Origin: Pseudomonas sp. 8AS
GTDB lineage: Bacteria > Pseudomonadota > Gammaproteobacteria > Pseudomonadales > Pseudomonadaceae
Assembly (NCBI RefSeq): GCF_902506505.1
Contig: NZ_LR733406.1
Location: 62,001 to 126,000 of the forward strand
Length of the DNA: 64,000 nt
Reading direction: 5' to 3'
Under the pieces are notes generated by a model. It was not told the origin of the DNA, made no database searches, and saw only the letters and a list, made by a program, of their open reading frames with translations. Position 1 is the first letter of the stretch, and every line of letters begins with the position of its first letter. Shown here one piece after another: positions 26,020 to 37,771 of the stretch. Both the position numbers and the translations under genes were made by a program.

Positions 26020-28302
26020 ATGCTCAACACGCTGCGCAAGATCGTCCAGGAAGTAAACGCCGCCAAGGATCTCAAGGCAGCGCTGACGATCATCGTGCAG
26101 CGGGTCAAGGAGGCCATGGGCAGCCAGGTCTGCTCGGTCTACCTGCTCGACCCGGAGACCTCGCGTTTCGTGCTGATGGCCACCGAAGGCCTGAACAAGC
26201 GCTCCATCGGCAAGGTCAGCATGGCCTTGAACGAGGGCCTGGTCGGCCTGGTCGGCACCCGCGAGGAGCCGCTCAACCTCGAACACGCCTCCGAACACCC
26301 GCGCTACCGCTACTTTCCGGAAACCGGCGAGGAACGCTACGCCTCCTTCCTCGGCGCGCCGATCATCCACCACCGCCGGGTGATGGGTGTACTGGTGGTG
26401 CAGCAGAAGGAGCGCCGCCAGTTCGACGAAGGCGAGGAAGCCTTCCTGGTGACCATGAGCGCCCAGCTCGCCGGGGTCATCGCCCATGCCGAGGCGACCG
26501 GCTCGATCCGCGGCCTGGGCAAGCAGGGCAAGGGCATCCAGGAAGCGCGCTTCGTCGGCGTGCCCGGCTCGCCCGGCGCCGCCATCGGCAGCGCCGTGGT
26601 GGTACTGCCGCCGGCCGATCTGGACGTGGTGCCGGACAAGCCGATCGACGATGTCGAGGCCGAGGTCGAACGCTTCAAGCTGGCCCTGGAGGCCGTCCGC
26701 GCTGACATGCGCGCGCTGTCCAGCAAACTGGCCAACCAGCTGCGCCCGGAAGAACGCGCGCTGTTCGACGTCTACCTGATGATGCTCGACGACGCCTCCA
26801 TGGGCCTCGAAGTGAAACGCGTGATCCGTACCACCGGCCAGTGGGCCCAGGGCGCCTTGCGCCAGGTGGTGCTGGACCACGTCAAGCGCTTCGAGCTGAT
26901 GGACGACGCCTACCTGCGCGAGCGCGCCTCGGATGTGCGCGACCTCGGCCGGCGCCTGCTCGCCTACCTGCAGGAAGAGCGCAAGCAGAACCTGGTCTAC
27001 CCCGACCAGACCATCCTGGTCAGCGAGGAAGTCACCCCGGCCATGCTCGGCGAGGTGCCGGAAGGCAAGCTGGTCGGCCTGGTCTCGGTGCAGGGCTCGG
27101 GCAACTCGCACGTGGCCATTCTCGCCCGCGCCATGGGCATCCCCACGGTCATGGGCGTGGTCGACCTGCCCTATTCCAAGGTCGACGGCATCCAGCTGAT
27201 CGTCGACGGCTATCACGGCGAGGTCTTCACCAACCCCAGCGAACTGCTGCGCAAGCAGTACGCCGAAGTGGTCGAGGAAGAACGCCAGCTGGCCCAGGGC
27301 CTCGATGCCCTGCGCGAGCTGCCCTGCGAGACCCTCGACGGCCGGCGCCTGCCGCTGTGGGTCAACACCGGCCTGCTGGCCGATGTGAAGCGCGCCCAGG
27401 AACGTGGCGCCGAAGGCGTCGGCCTGTACCGCACGGAAGTGCCGTTCATGAACGGCGAGCGCTTCCCCAGCGAGAAGGAACAGCTGGCCACCTACCGCGA
27501 GCAGCTGGCCGCCTTCCATCCGCAACCGGTGACCATGCGCACCCTGGACATCGGCGGCGACAAGGCGCTGAGCTATTTCCCGATCAAGGAAAGCAACCCC
27601 TTCCTCGGCTGGCGCGGCATCCGCATCACCCTCGACCATCCGGAAATCTTCCTGGTCCAGGTGCGCGCCATGCTCAAGGCCAGCGAGGGCCTGAACAACC
27701 TGCGCATCCTGCTGCCGATGATTTCCGGCATCCAGGAGCTGGAAGAGGCCCTGCACCTGATCCACCGCGCCTGGGGCGAAGTGCGCGACGAAGGCGTCGA
27801 CGTGCCGCTGCCGCCGGTGGGGGTGATGATCGAGATTCCCGCGGCGGTCTACCAGGTGCGCGACCTGGCGCGCCAGGTCGACTTCCTCTCGGTCGGCTCG
27901 AATGACCTGACCCAATATCTGCTGGCGGTCGACCGCAACAACCCGCGGGTCGCCGACCTCTACGACTTCCTCCACCCGGCCGTGCTGCACGCCCTGACCC
28001 TGGTCATCGCCGGCGCCCACGCCGAGGGCAAGCCGGTGAGCATCTGTGGCGAGATGGCCGGCGACCCGGCCGCGGCCGTGCTGCTGCTGGCCATGGGCTT
28101 CGACAGCCTGTCGATGAACGCCACCAACCTGCCCAAGGTGAAGTGGCTGCTGCGCCAGATCAGCCTGAGCAAGGCCCGGGAACTGCTCGAGCAGCTGCTG
28201 CGCATGGACAACCCGCAGGTGATCCACAGCACCCTGCACTTGGCCCTGCGCAACCTCGGCCTGGGCCGGGTGATCAACCCGGCGGCGACCATCCAGAGCT
28301 GA
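26020..28302 (+). CDS. ptsP: PtsP, enzyme I of the nitrogen phosphotransferase system
   Basis: 760 aa. An N-terminal GAF domain (~residues 1-165, MLNTLRKIVQEVNAAKDLKA, CSVYLLDPETSRFVL) is followed by an EI-type domain: phosphohistidine in GSGNSHVAILARAMGIPTVM, the PEP-binding GLYRTEVPFMNGERFP and LDIGGDKALSYFP, SVGSNDLTQYLLAVDRNNPRV, and the catalytic Cys in VSICGEMAGDP. It autophosphorylates with PEP and passes phosphate to NPr and EIIA-Ntr; the GAF domain senses glutamine/2-oxoglutarate status in relatives. NPr and EIIA are not in the window. Operon with rppH. Confidence 0.97.
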   Translation: MLNTLRKIVQEVNAAKDLKAALTIIVQRVKEAMGSQVCSVYLLDPETSRFVLMATEGLNKRSIGKVSMALNEGLVGLVGTREEPLNLEHASEHPRYRYFPETGEERYASFLGAPIIHHRRVMGVLVVQQKERRQFDEGEEAFLVTMSAQLAGVIAHAEATGSIRGLGKQGKGIQEARFVGVPGSPGAAIGSAVVVLPPADLDVVPDKPIDDVEAEVERFKLALEAVRADMRALSSKLANQLRPEERALFDVYLMMLDDASMGLEVKRVIRTTGQWAQGALRQVVLDHVKRFELMDDAYLRERASDVRDLGRRLLAYLQEERKQNLVYPDQTILVSEEVTPAMLGEVPEGKLVGLVSVQGSGNSHVAILARAMGIPTVMGVVDLPYSKVDGIQLIVDGYHGEVFTNPSELLRKQYAEVVEEERQLAQGLDALRELPCETLDGRRLPLWVNTGLLADVKRAQERGAEGVGLYRTEVPFMNGERFPSEKEQLATYREQLAAFHPQPVTMRTLDIGGDKALSYFPIKESNPFLGWRGIRITLDHPEIFLVQVRAMLKASEGLNNLRILLPMISGIQELEEALHLIHRAWGEVRDEGVDVPLPPVGVMIEIPAAVYQVRDLARQVDFLSVGSNDLTQYLLAVDRNNPRVADLYDFLHPAVLHALTLVIAGAHAEGKPVSICGEMAGDPAAAVLLLAMGFDSLSMNATNLPKVKWLLRQISLSKARELLEQLLRMDNPQVIHSTLHLALRNLGLGRVINPAATIQS

Positions 28303-28453
28303 AACCCCGCTCCCGCTCCACAACCAGGCCGGCAGCAATGACCGGGGGTGCGCAGTGGCCGGCCCGCGCGCAGGCCATCTCCCCCACCTACAGATCCCCT
28401 TCCGGACCGACTAGCACTCCAGCCGAGTGCAGCGGGAGCGGATGCCGAAAAAA

Positions 28454-28481
28454 CAAAAGGGCCACATCAGTGGCCCTTTTG
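28454..28481 (-). terminator. Terminator of the spuABCDEFGH operon
   Basis: A 12-bp stem (CAAAAGGGCCAC / GTGGCCCTTTTG) with a four-base loop. Read on the minus strand it is followed by TTTTTTCGG, a strong rho-independent terminator just past spuH. It may also end ptsP transcription on the plus strand. Apart from this, 28303-28499 shows nothing coding. Confidence 0.88.
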
Positions 28482-28499
28482 CGGTGTTGCCGAAGAGAC

Positions 28500-29363
28500 T
28501 CAGGCCGGTTGCGCCGACCAGGTCTCGCTGGTGGTTTCTTCCATGGCCTGCTGGATCGCACGCTTGCGCTTTTCCTCGGCGCGGCGGGCGAAGTACCAGG
28601 CGAAGAAGGTGAAGATCGACACGGTCAGCAGGATCAGGCTGGCCACCGCGTTGATCTCCGGCTTCACCCCCAGGCGCACGGCGGAGAACACTTCCATGGG
28701 CAGAGTGGTGGAGCCCGGACCGGAGACGAAGCTGGCCAGCACCAGGTCGTCCAGCGACAGGGCGAAGGACATCATGCCGCCGGCCGCCAGGGACGGCGCG
28801 ATCATCGGGATGGTGATCAGGAAGAACACCTTCCACGGCTTGGCGCCCAGGTCCATGGCCGCCTCCTCGATGGACAGGTCCAGCTCGCGCAGACGCGCCG
28901 ACACCACCACCGCCACGTAGGCGGCGCAGAAGGTGGTGTGGGCGATCCAGATGGTCAGGATACCGCGCTCGGCCGGCCAGCCGGTCAGCTGGGCCATGGC
29001 CACGAACAGCAGGAGCAGCGACAGGCCGGTGATCACTTCCGGCATCACCAGCGGCGCGGTGACCAGACCGCCAAACAGGGTGCGGCCCTTGAAGCGGGTC
29101 ACCCGGGTCAGCACGAAGGCCGCCACGGTGCCCAGCGCCACGGCGGCGATCGCCGTGTAGCAGGCGATCTCCAGGGAGCGCATCACCGAGCCCATCAGCT
29201 GGCTATTGTCGAGCAGGCCGGCATACCACTTCAGCGACCAGCCGCCCCATACGGTGACCAGCTTGGAGGCGTTGAAGGAGTAGACGACCATGATCAGCAT
29301 GGGCAGGTAGATGAACGTCAGGCCGGCCCAGAGCATTACATTGGAGAAACTGAAACGTTTCAT
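28500..29363 (-). CDS. spuH: Polyamine ABC transporter permease (PotI-type)
   Basis: 287 aa inner-membrane permease, six helices, from MKRFSFSNVMLWAGLTFIYL. The ABC-contact EAA loop is EEAAMDLGAKPWKVFFLITIP (~residues 183-203). It pairs with SpuG to form the channel energised by SpuF for spermidine/putrescine uptake. The start ATG 29363 overlaps the stop of the 26-codon mini-ORF (ATGA), whose last codons contain the ribosome site GGAGGG. Last gene of the operon; a strong terminator follows. Confidence 0.95.
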   Translation of the reverse strand: MKRFSFSNVMLWAGLTFIYLPMLIMVVYSFNASKLVTVWGGWSLKWYAGLLDNSQLMGSVMRSLEIACYTAIAAVALGTVAAFVLTRVTRFKGRTLFGGLVTAPLVMPEVITGLSLLLLFVAMAQLTGWPAERGILTIWIAHTTFCAAYVAVVVSARLRELDLSIEEAAMDLGAKPWKVFFLITIPMIAPSLAAGGMMSFALSLDDLVLASFVSGPGSTTLPMEVFSAVRLGVKPEINAVASLILLTVSIFTFFAWYFARRAEEKRKRAIQQAMEETTSETWSAQPA

Positions 29364-29440
29364 GCGCGGCCCTCCATCTCTTTGGCTTGGTTACAGTTGA
29401 ACAGGAAAGACCCGGGCATGGTGCAGAGAGAATTCATCAT
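29360..29440 (-). CDS. 26-codon coupled mini-ORF, duplicated spuG C-terminus
   Basis: ATG 29440 overlaps the spuG stop (ATGA) and the TGA overlaps the spuH ATG (ATGA), so the frame is coupled at both ends. Its last 14 residues, LFNCNQAKEMEGRA, repeat the SpuG C-terminus LFNRNQAKEMEGRA; 33 of the 40 terminal coding bases match and five of the six changed codons are synonymous. The first 12 residues (MMNSLCTMPGSF) are new. Each tail copy includes GGAGGG six bases before the next ATG, so each serves as the ribosome site of the following frame. It looks like a 77-nt partial duplication kept translatable. A peptide function is not implied; coupling may be the role. Confidence 0.6.
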   Translation of the reverse strand: MMNSLCTMPGSFLFNCNQAKEMEGRA

Positions 29441-30345
29441 GCTCTGCCCTCCATTTCCTTCGCCTGGTTACGGTTGAACAGAATGATGGGCACGATCAGG
29501 ATCGCCAGCATCACCACTGCCAGGGCGGAAGCCACAGGCCAGTCGCGGTTGTTGAAGAATTCCTGCCACAGCACCTTGCCGATCATCAGGGTCTCCGGGC
29601 CGCCAAGCAGCTCGGGGATGACGAACTCGCCGACCACCGGAATGAACACCAGCATGGAGCCGGCGACGATGCCGTTCTTCGACAGCGGCACGGTGATCTT
29701 CCAGAAGCTGTTGAAGTTGCTCGAACCGAGGTCCGCGGCGGCTTCCAGCAGGCTGTGATCGTGCTTCACCAGGTTGGCGTAGAGCGGCAGGATCATGAAC
29801 GGCAGGTACGAATAGACCACGCCGATGTACACCGCCAGGTTGGTGTTGAGGATCTGCAGCGGCTCGTCGATGATGCCGAGCATCTGCAGAAAGCCATTGA
29901 GCAGGCCGTTGTTGCTGAGGATGCCCATCCAGGCATAGACGCGGATCAGGATCGCGGTCCAGGTCGGCATCATGATCAGCAGCAGCAGGGTGGTCTGCAT
30001 TTCCTTGCTGGCGCGGGCAATGGCATAGGCCATCGGGTAGCCGATCAGCAGGCAGAGCAGCGTGCTGATGGTCGCCATTTTCAGCGAGCCCAGGTAGGCC
30101 GCCACGTACAGCTCATCCTCGGTGAGGAAGATGTAGTTGCCCAGGTTGAGCACCAGCGACAGCTGATTCTCGGCCCAGGTCCAGACCTCGGTGTACGGAG
30201 GAATGGCCACGTCCGCTTCGGCGAAGCTGATCTTCAGGACGATGAAGAACGGCAGCAGGAAGAACATGAACAGCCAGAGGAAGGGCACGCCGATCACGGC
30301 ATGCCGCCCCCTCGGCAGGTAGCGCTTGAGTCGAGAGATTTTCAT
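29437..30345 (-). CDS. spuG: Polyamine ABC transporter permease (PotH-type)
   Basis: 302 aa, six membrane helices after a basic N-terminus (MKISRLKRYLPRGRHAVIGV). Conserved features: PFFIVLKISFAE, the GYPMAYAIARAS segment, MPTWTAILIRVYAWMGIL, and the EAA loop LLEAAADLGSSNFNSFWKIT (~residues 200-219) that docks on the ATPase. Works with SpuH and SpuF in polyamine uptake. The start overlaps the spuF stop (ATGA, 30342-30345). Its 3' end is duplicated just downstream as a separate mini-ORF. Confidence 0.95.
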   Translation of the reverse strand: MKISRLKRYLPRGRHAVIGVPFLWLFMFFLLPFFIVLKISFAEADVAIPPYTEVWTWAENQLSLVLNLGNYIFLTEDELYVAAYLGSLKMATISTLLCLLIGYPMAYAIARASKEMQTTLLLLIMMPTWTAILIRVYAWMGILSNNGLLNGFLQMLGIIDEPLQILNTNLAVYIGVVYSYLPFMILPLYANLVKHDHSLLEAAADLGSSNFNSFWKITVPLSKNGIVAGSMLVFIPVVGEFVIPELLGGPETLMIGKVLWQEFFNNRDWPVASALAVVMLAILIVPIILFNRNQAKEMEGRA

Positions 30346-31496
30346 GCTTGCAGTACCACGCCGCTGTCGTCTTCCCAGTACACCACCACCGCGTCATCCC
30401 AGGTCGGGCGCTTGCCGCGGCGCTCGGCGTTGGCGATGAAGCACTGCACGATCTGCCCGGAGGACAGCTTGACGTGGTACACCGAGTGGCCGCCGAGGTA
30501 GGCGATGTCATGCACGGTGCCACTGCACCAGTTGTAGTTGGGGTGCTCGTGGTCGGCCGGCAACTGAGTGGCCATCAGCAGTTTTTCCGGACGCAGGGCG
30601 TAGCTGACCGACTTGGTCTCGGCCCGGGTGCTGACGCCGTGGCCGATGTAGATCGGCCTGTCCAGGTGCGGGCAGCTGATGATGGCGTGGTCCGCTTCGT
30701 CGGTGGTGATCACCCCGTCGAACAGGTTGACGTTGCCGATGAACTCGCAGACCAGGCGGCTGGCCGGGGTCTCGTAGATGTCCACCGGGCTGCCGATCTG
30801 GGCGATCCAGCCGAGGTGCATGATGGCGATGCGCTGGGCCATGGTCATGGCCTCTTCCTGGTCGTGGGTCACCATCACGCAGGTCACGCCGACCCGCTCG
30901 ATGATTTCCACCAGTTCCAGCTGCATCTGCGAGCGCAGCTTCTTGTCCAGCGCGCCCATGGGTTCGTCGAGCAGCAGCAGCTTGGGACGCTTGGCCAGGG
31001 AGCGGGCCAGGGCCACGCGCTGACGCTGGCCACCGGACAGCTGGTGCGGCTTGCGCCGGGCGTACTGGGTCATGTGCACCAGCTTGAGCATCTCGGCCAC
31101 GCGCTCGTCGATCTCGGCCTTGGGCAGCTTGTCCTGCTGCAGGCCGAAGGCGATGTTCTGCGCCACGGTCATGTGCGGGAACAGCGCGTAGGACTGGAAC
31201 ATCATGTTGATCGGCCGCTCGTAGGGCGGCATGTCGGTGATGTCCACGCCATCCAGCAGGATGCGCCCGGAAGTGGGACGCTCGAAGCCGGCGAGCATGC
31301 GCAGCAGGGTCGACTTGCCGGAGCCGGAGCCGCCGAGCAAGGCGAAGATCTCACCCTTGTTGATGGTCAGCGAGACATCCTCGACGGCAATGGTTTCGTC
31401 GAACTTCTTGGTCACGCGATCGATTTTCACCAGCACCTCTTTGGGTTGCTGGTTGCCCTCAAGGGCTTTCTTGTAGGCGCTGGAGGCAACGGCCAT
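30342..31496 (-). CDS. spuF: Polyamine ABC transporter ATP-binding protein (PotG-type)
   Basis: 384 aa. The ATPase domain occupies ~residues 20-260: Walker A LLGGSGSGKSTLLRMLAGFE, Q-loop NMMFQSYALFPHMTVAQN, signature LSGGQRQRVALARSLAKRPK, Walker B LLLDEPMGALD and switch TCVMVTHDQEEAM. The C-terminal ~120 residues form the TOBE/OB regulatory domain. Start ATG 31496 (MAVASSAYKKALEG) with GGGAG upstream is family-consistent; an ATG at 31517 also exists in frame. It powers SpuG/SpuH with binding proteins SpuD and SpuE. Confidence 0.96.
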   Translation of the reverse strand: MAVASSAYKKALEGNQQPKEVLVKIDRVTKKFDETIAVEDVSLTINKGEIFALLGGSGSGKSTLLRMLAGFERPTSGRILLDGVDITDMPPYERPINMMFQSYALFPHMTVAQNIAFGLQQDKLPKAEIDERVAEMLKLVHMTQYARRKPHQLSGGQRQRVALARSLAKRPKLLLLDEPMGALDKKLRSQMQLELVEIIERVGVTCVMVTHDQEEAMTMAQRIAIMHLGWIAQIGSPVDIYETPASRLVCEFIGNVNLFDGVITTDEADHAIISCPHLDRPIYIGHGVSTRAETKSVSYALRPEKLLMATQLPADHEHPNYNWCSGTVHDIAYLGGHSVYHVKLSSGQIVQCFIANAERRGKRPTWDDAVVVYWEDDSGVVLQA

Positions 31497-31522
31497 TTTG
31501 CAAAACTCCCGGAACATTTAGG

Positions 31523-31543
31523 GCCCGGTCATCAGGACCGGGC
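31523..31543 (-). promoter_or_regulatory. Intercistronic hairpin between spuE and spuF
   Basis: An 8-bp stem (GCCCGGTC / GACCGGGC) with a five-base loop sits directly after spuE and has no T-tract. Such hairpins often protect the 3' end of binding-protein mRNA and lower downstream expression. That role is inferred here. Confidence 0.55.
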
Positions 31544-31549
31544 AAAGAC

Positions 31550-32647
<1,098 letters not shown>

Positions 32648-32820
32648 TCAGTCCTCTTTATTGTTGCTATTACAGGTCGCTGCACACGACCAGGGGCTTG
32701 ATAACTCGTCCTACCGACCCGGAACTTCAGACCAATCGCCCAGCCGCCCGCGCACGGAGCTGTGTGGGGGCTCGTGTGTAACGGTAGACGGAAATGGCAC
32801 ATGAGCCTCCAGGCGGGTCC

Positions 32821-32840
32821 CCGGCGGGAACACCCGCCGG
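32821..32840 (-). promoter_or_regulatory. Intercistronic hairpin after spuD
   Basis: An 8-bp G+C stem (CCGGCGGG / CCCGCCGG) with an AACA loop 19 bases past the spuD stop, within the 215-bp spuD-spuE gap, which contains no gene. There is no T-tract. Probably a transcript-stabilising or attenuating hairpin. Confidence 0.5.
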
Positions 32841-32859
32841 AGGGTGTCGCTGTTGTCGG

Positions 32860-34074
<1,215 letters not shown>

Positions 34075-34081
34075 TCAAGCT

Positions 34082-35455
34082 CTAGACCAATACTGCGCGG
34101 GCAGTGAGGTCGAGGCACTTGCGGGCCTTTTCGATCAGCTCGTCGATCTCGGCTTTGCTGATAACCAGTGGCGGCGCGATGATCATGGTGTCGCCCACGG
34201 CGCGCATGATCAGCCCGTTGTCGAAACAGTGGCCGCGGCAGATCATGCCCACGCCCAGCTCGCTCGGGAAACGCTCGCGGGTCTCTTTGTTCTTCGCCAG
34301 TTCGATGGCGCCGAGCATGCCCACCCCGCGGACTTCGCCCACCAGCGGATGATCCGCCAGCTCACGAAGACGTTGCTGCAAATATGGTGCCGTTTCCGCC
34401 TTGACCCGCTCGATGATCTTTTCTTCGCGCAGCAGACGGATGTTGGCCAGGCCGACGGCGGCCGCCACCGGGTGCCCGGAATAGGTGAAGCCGTGGTTGA
34501 AATCGCCACCGGCATTGATCACTTCGAACACCTTGTCGCTGACGATCAGGCCACCCATCGGCACGTAGCCGGAGGTCAGGCCCTTGGCGATGGTCATCAG
34601 GTCCGGCTGGTTGCCGTAGTAGTCGCTACCGAACCACTCACCGGTACGGCCGAAACCGCAGATCACTTCGTCGGCGACGAACAGGATGTCGTACTTGGCG
34701 AGGATCTCGCGGATGCGCGGCCAGTAGCTGTCTGGCGGGATGATCACGCCACCGGCACCCTGGATCGGCTCGGCGATGAAGGCGGCGACATTCTCTTCGC
34801 CGACTTCGAGGATCTTCTTCTCCAGCTGGTCGGCGGCCCACACGCCGAACTCTTCAGGGCTCATATCGCCGCCTTCGCCGAACCAGTACGGCTGCGGGAT
34901 GTGCACGATGCCCGGGATCGGCAGGTCGCCCTGCTCATGCATGTACTTCATGCCGCCCAGGCTGGCGCCGGCCACGGTGGAGCCGTGGTAGCCGTTGAGG
35001 CGGCTGATGATCACCTTCTTGTTCGGCTGGCCCTTGCACGCCCAGTAGTGGCGAACCATGCGCAGCATGGTGTCGTTGCCTTCCGAGCCGGAGCCGGTGA
35101 AGAACACGTGGTTCATGCCTTGCGGGGCGATCTCGGCGATGGCCTTGGCCAGCTCCAGTACCGGTGGATGGGCGGTCATGAAGAAGGTGTTGTAGAACGG
35201 CAGCTCGCGCATCTGCGCCGCGGCGGCCTCGACCAGTTCCTCGCGGCCGTAGCCGACCGCCACGCACCACAGGCCGGCCATGCCGTCGAGCACCTTGTTG
35301 CCTTCGCTGTCCCACAGGTAGACGCCGTCGGCCTTGGTAATGATGCGCGGGCCCTTCTCGTGCAGCTGCTGGTAATCGCTGAACGGCGCGAGGTGGTGCT
35401 CACGGCTCATGGCCTGCCACTCGCGGGTTTTCGGGTTGTTCGCTTGCTTAGTCAT
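34082..35455 (-). CDS. spuC: Putrescine/polyamine-pyruvate aminotransferase
   Basis: 457 aa class III PLP aminotransferase. The N-terminal [20 protein letters not shown], the [18 protein letters not shown] phosphate region, [15 protein letters not shown], the active-site [20 protein letters not shown], and the PLP lysine in [15 protein letters not shown] are all present. It transfers the amino group of putrescine (or cadaverine) to pyruvate, giving 4-aminobutyraldehyde and alanine. A cytosolic dimer. Third gene of the spuABCDEFGH operon after spuA and spuB; 63 nt separate it from spuB. Confidence 0.95.
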   Translation of the reverse strand: MTKQANNPKTREWQAMSREHHLAPFSDYQQLHEKGPRIITKADGVYLWDSEGNKVLDGMAGLWCVAVGYGREELVEAAAAQMRELPFYNTFFMTAHPPVLELAKAIAEIAPQGMNHVFFTGSGSEGNDTMLRMVRHYWACKGQPNKKVIISRLNGYHGSTVAGASLGGMKYMHEQGDLPIPGIVHIPQPYWFGEGGDMSPEEFGVWAADQLEKKILEVGEENVAAFIAEPIQGAGGVIIPPDSYWPRIREILAKYDILFVADEVICGFGRTGEWFGSDYYGNQPDLMTIAKGLTSGYVPMGGLIVSDKVFEVINAGGDFNHGFTYSGHPVAAAVGLANIRLLREEKIIERVKAETAPYLQQRLRELADHPLVGEVRGVGMLGAIELAKNKETRERFPSELGVGMICRGHCFDNGLIMRAVGDTMIIAPPLVISKAEIDELIEKARKCLDLTARAVLV

Positions 35456-35518
35456 ACTTCACCTCAGATAACGCAATCGGTGAGGTGCCGGCGGATTGCA
35501 CGCCGGCACCCACCCCCA

Positions 35519-36877
35519 TCAGACGGAGAGCAGCAGGAACTCGCGTTCCCAGGAGCTGATCACCCGCTTGTAGTTTTCATGTTCGGCGCGCTTGACCGCG
35601 ACATAGCCGCGGACGAACTTCTCGCCCAGGTATTTCTCGGCGTCCTTGCAGGCTTCCATGCGCTCCAGGGCGCTTTCGATGGTCACCGGCAGGGCCAGGT
35701 TGCGGCGCTCGTAGCCACGCCCCTTGACCGGCGCGCTCGGCTTGATGCCTTCGAGCATGCCGATGTAGCCACACAGCAGGGAGGCGGCCAGCACCAGGTA
35801 GGGGTTGGCATCGGCTCCGGCCAGGCGATTTTCCACGCGGCGGTTCTGCGGCCCGGCTTCCGGCACGCGCAGGCCCACGGTGCGATTCTCCTCACCCCAC
35901 TCGACGTTCACCGGCGCCGAGGTGTCCGGCAGGAAGCGGCGGAACGAGTTGACGTTCGGCGCGAACAGCGGCAACAGCTCGGGGATGTACTTCTGCAGGC
36001 CACCGATGTGGTGCATGAACAGCTCGCTCATGCTGCCGTCTTCGTTGGAAAACAGGTTGTTGCCGGTTTCCACGTCCACCACGCTCTGGTGAATGTGCAT
36101 GGCGCTGCCCGGCTGGTCGGTGATCGGCTTGGCCATGAAGGTGGCCGCCACGTCATGCTTGAGCGCGGCCTCGCGCATGGTGCGCTTGAACACGGTGATC
36201 TGGTCGGCCAGGTGCAGGGCGTCGCCGTGACGGAAGTTGATTTCCATCTGCGCCGGGCCGTCTTCGTGGATCAGCGTGTCGAGGTCCAGCTCCTGCAGCT
36301 CGCACCAGTCGTAGACGTCCTCGAACAGCGGGTCGAATTCGTTGGCCGCATCGATGGAGAACGACTGACGACCGACTTCCGGGCGCCCGGAGCGGCCCAT
36401 CGGCGCCTCCAGCGGGAAGTCCGGGTCGCTGTTGCGCTTGGTCAGGTAGAACTCCATCTCCGGCGCGACGATCGGCTTCCAGCCCTTGGCGGCGTAGAGC
36501 TTGAGCACGTTCTTGAGGATGTTGCGCGGCGACAGCTCGATCGGGTTGCCCTGCTTGTCGAAGGTGTCGTGGATCACCATCGCGGTCGGCTCGATGGCCC
36601 AGGGCACGAGGAACACGGCGTTCTCGTCGGGGCGGCAGAACATGTCGATGTCGGCCTCGTCGAGCAGCTCGTAATAGATGTCGTCCTCGACGTAGTCGCC
36701 GGTCACGGTCTGCAGCAGCACACTCTCGGGGAGGCGCATGCCCTTCTCGTCGAGGAACTTGTTGGTCGGCGAAATCTTGCCACGGGCAATGCCGGTGAGA
36801 TCGCTGATCAGACATTCAACTTCGGTGATTTTGCGTTCTTTCAGCCAGCTGGTGAGCTGGTCGAGCTTGCTAGTCAT
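35519..36877 (-). CDS. spuB: Gamma-glutamylpolyamine synthetase (glutamine synthetase family)
   Basis: 452 aa. The glutamine-synthetase fold with the N-terminal beta-grasp (ERKITEVECLISDLTGIARG) and catalytic domain: PEMEFYLTKR, DGPAQMEINF, ATFMAKPITDQPGSAMHIHQ, and RVENRLAGADANPYLVLAAS. The LISDLTG / PuuA-like character and gene context indicate ATP-dependent ligation of glutamate to putrescine or diaminopropane rather than ammonia. Paralogous to spuI across the divergent promoter. Spacing to spuA is 87 nt. Confidence 0.93.
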   Translation of the reverse strand: MTSKLDQLTSWLKERKITEVECLISDLTGIARGKISPTNKFLDEKGMRLPESVLLQTVTGDYVEDDIYYELLDEADIDMFCRPDENAVFLVPWAIEPTAMVIHDTFDKQGNPIELSPRNILKNVLKLYAAKGWKPIVAPEMEFYLTKRNSDPDFPLEAPMGRSGRPEVGRQSFSIDAANEFDPLFEDVYDWCELQELDLDTLIHEDGPAQMEINFRHGDALHLADQITVFKRTMREAALKHDVAATFMAKPITDQPGSAMHIHQSVVDVETGNNLFSNEDGSMSELFMHHIGGLQKYIPELLPLFAPNVNSFRRFLPDTSAPVNVEWGEENRTVGLRVPEAGPQNRRVENRLAGADANPYLVLAASLLCGYIGMLEGIKPSAPVKGRGYERRNLALPVTIESALERMEACKDAEKYLGEKFVRGYVAVKRAEHENYKRVISSWEREFLLLSV

Positions 36878-36964
36878 AAAGACCTCAGGGTTTCAGAGCG
36901 GCTTCTGCGGACCGGTACAGCCTGGCGAAACCTCCCAGTTCCGCCCGCCGGTTGCCTCACCTAC

Positions 36965-37717
36965 TCAGCGTTGCCCCGCCCTCTTCCTGCAAGCCTCACC
37001 AAAGGCCTGGAAGATGGCGAGATAATTCGGGTTGGATCGCACCTGCCACTCCGGGTGGAATTGCACCCCGAGCGCGAAGCTTGGCGCACCTTCGACGGAG
37101 AAGGCTTCGATCAACCCGTCAGGCGCCAGTGCTTCTACGCGAAGGCCCGGCGCCAGACGCTGAACGCCCTGGCCATGAATGGAATTGACTTGAATCTCGT
37201 CCGGCAAGCCGAGGCCGGCGAGCAGGCCACCCGGCTGCACCCGCAGCGGGTGGCGGGGAGCGTATTGCACTTCGACCGGCTCATCGGCCGGCTCGCGGTG
37301 GTCCAGCATGCCGGCCACCTCGTGCACCTTCTGGTGCAGGGTGCCGCCGAAGGCCACGTTCATTTCCTGGAAGCCGCGGCAGATGCCGAGCACCGGGATG
37401 CCGGCCGCCACCGCCTGACGCATCAGCGGCAGGGTGGTCTGGTCACGCTCGGGATCGTGCGGCGTACCGGGCGCACTGGCCGGGCCACTATAATGATGAG
37501 GTTCGATATTCGACGGCGAGCCGGTGAACAGCAGGCCGTCTAGACTGGCTAGAAGAGTCGGCTGATCGATCAGTTCGCCCAGCGACGGGATCACCAGCGG
37601 CAGGCCACCGGCACCGATCGCCACCGCACGGACATATTTGTCCCCGGCGATGTGATTGAGATGCAGGCCTACCTGCTTGGTGCAGGCGGTTACGCCGATC
37701 AACGGCAGGCGCGACAT
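36965..37717 (-). CDS. spuA: Class I glutamine amidotransferase-like gamma-glutamyl hydrolase (PuuD-type)
   Basis: 250 aa. Catalytic triad: Cys in PVLGICRGFQEMNVAFGG (~residue 112) and His/Glu in LGVQFHPEWQ near 225. LIGVTACTKQ and PLVIPSLGE fit the PuuD family, which removes the gamma-glutamyl group from gamma-glutamyl-GABA. First gene of the minus-strand operon, divergent from spuI. ATG 37717 follows AAAACAGGTGTTCC, where AGGTG is a modest ribosome site. Confidence 0.93.
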   Translation of the reverse strand: MSRLPLIGVTACTKQVGLHLNHIAGDKYVRAVAIGAGGLPLVIPSLGELIDQPTLLASLDGLLFTGSPSNIEPHHYSGPASAPGTPHDPERDQTTLPLMRQAVAAGIPVLGICRGFQEMNVAFGGTLHQKVHEVAGMLDHREPADEPVEVQYAPRHPLRVQPGGLLAGLGLPDEIQVNSIHGQGVQRLAPGLRVEALAPDGLIEAFSVEGAPSFALGVQFHPEWQVRSNPNYLAIFQAFGEACRKRAGQR

Positions 37718-37771
37718 GGAACACCTGTTTTATTGCTGTTATTAGGTTGAGGCCGAGATTAGCCTTGTTCG

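Noticed and set aside
25957..28338. A 793-codon minus-strand frame opposite ptsP
   Set aside because: It is a high-G+C shadow of ptsP: its composition is random-like (runs of His, Gln, Ala, Asp) and it matches no family.
34229..37543. A 1104-codon plus-strand frame opposite spuC-spuB-spuA
   Set aside because: Antisense shadow spanning three well-supported genes; no family motifs and no ribosome site.
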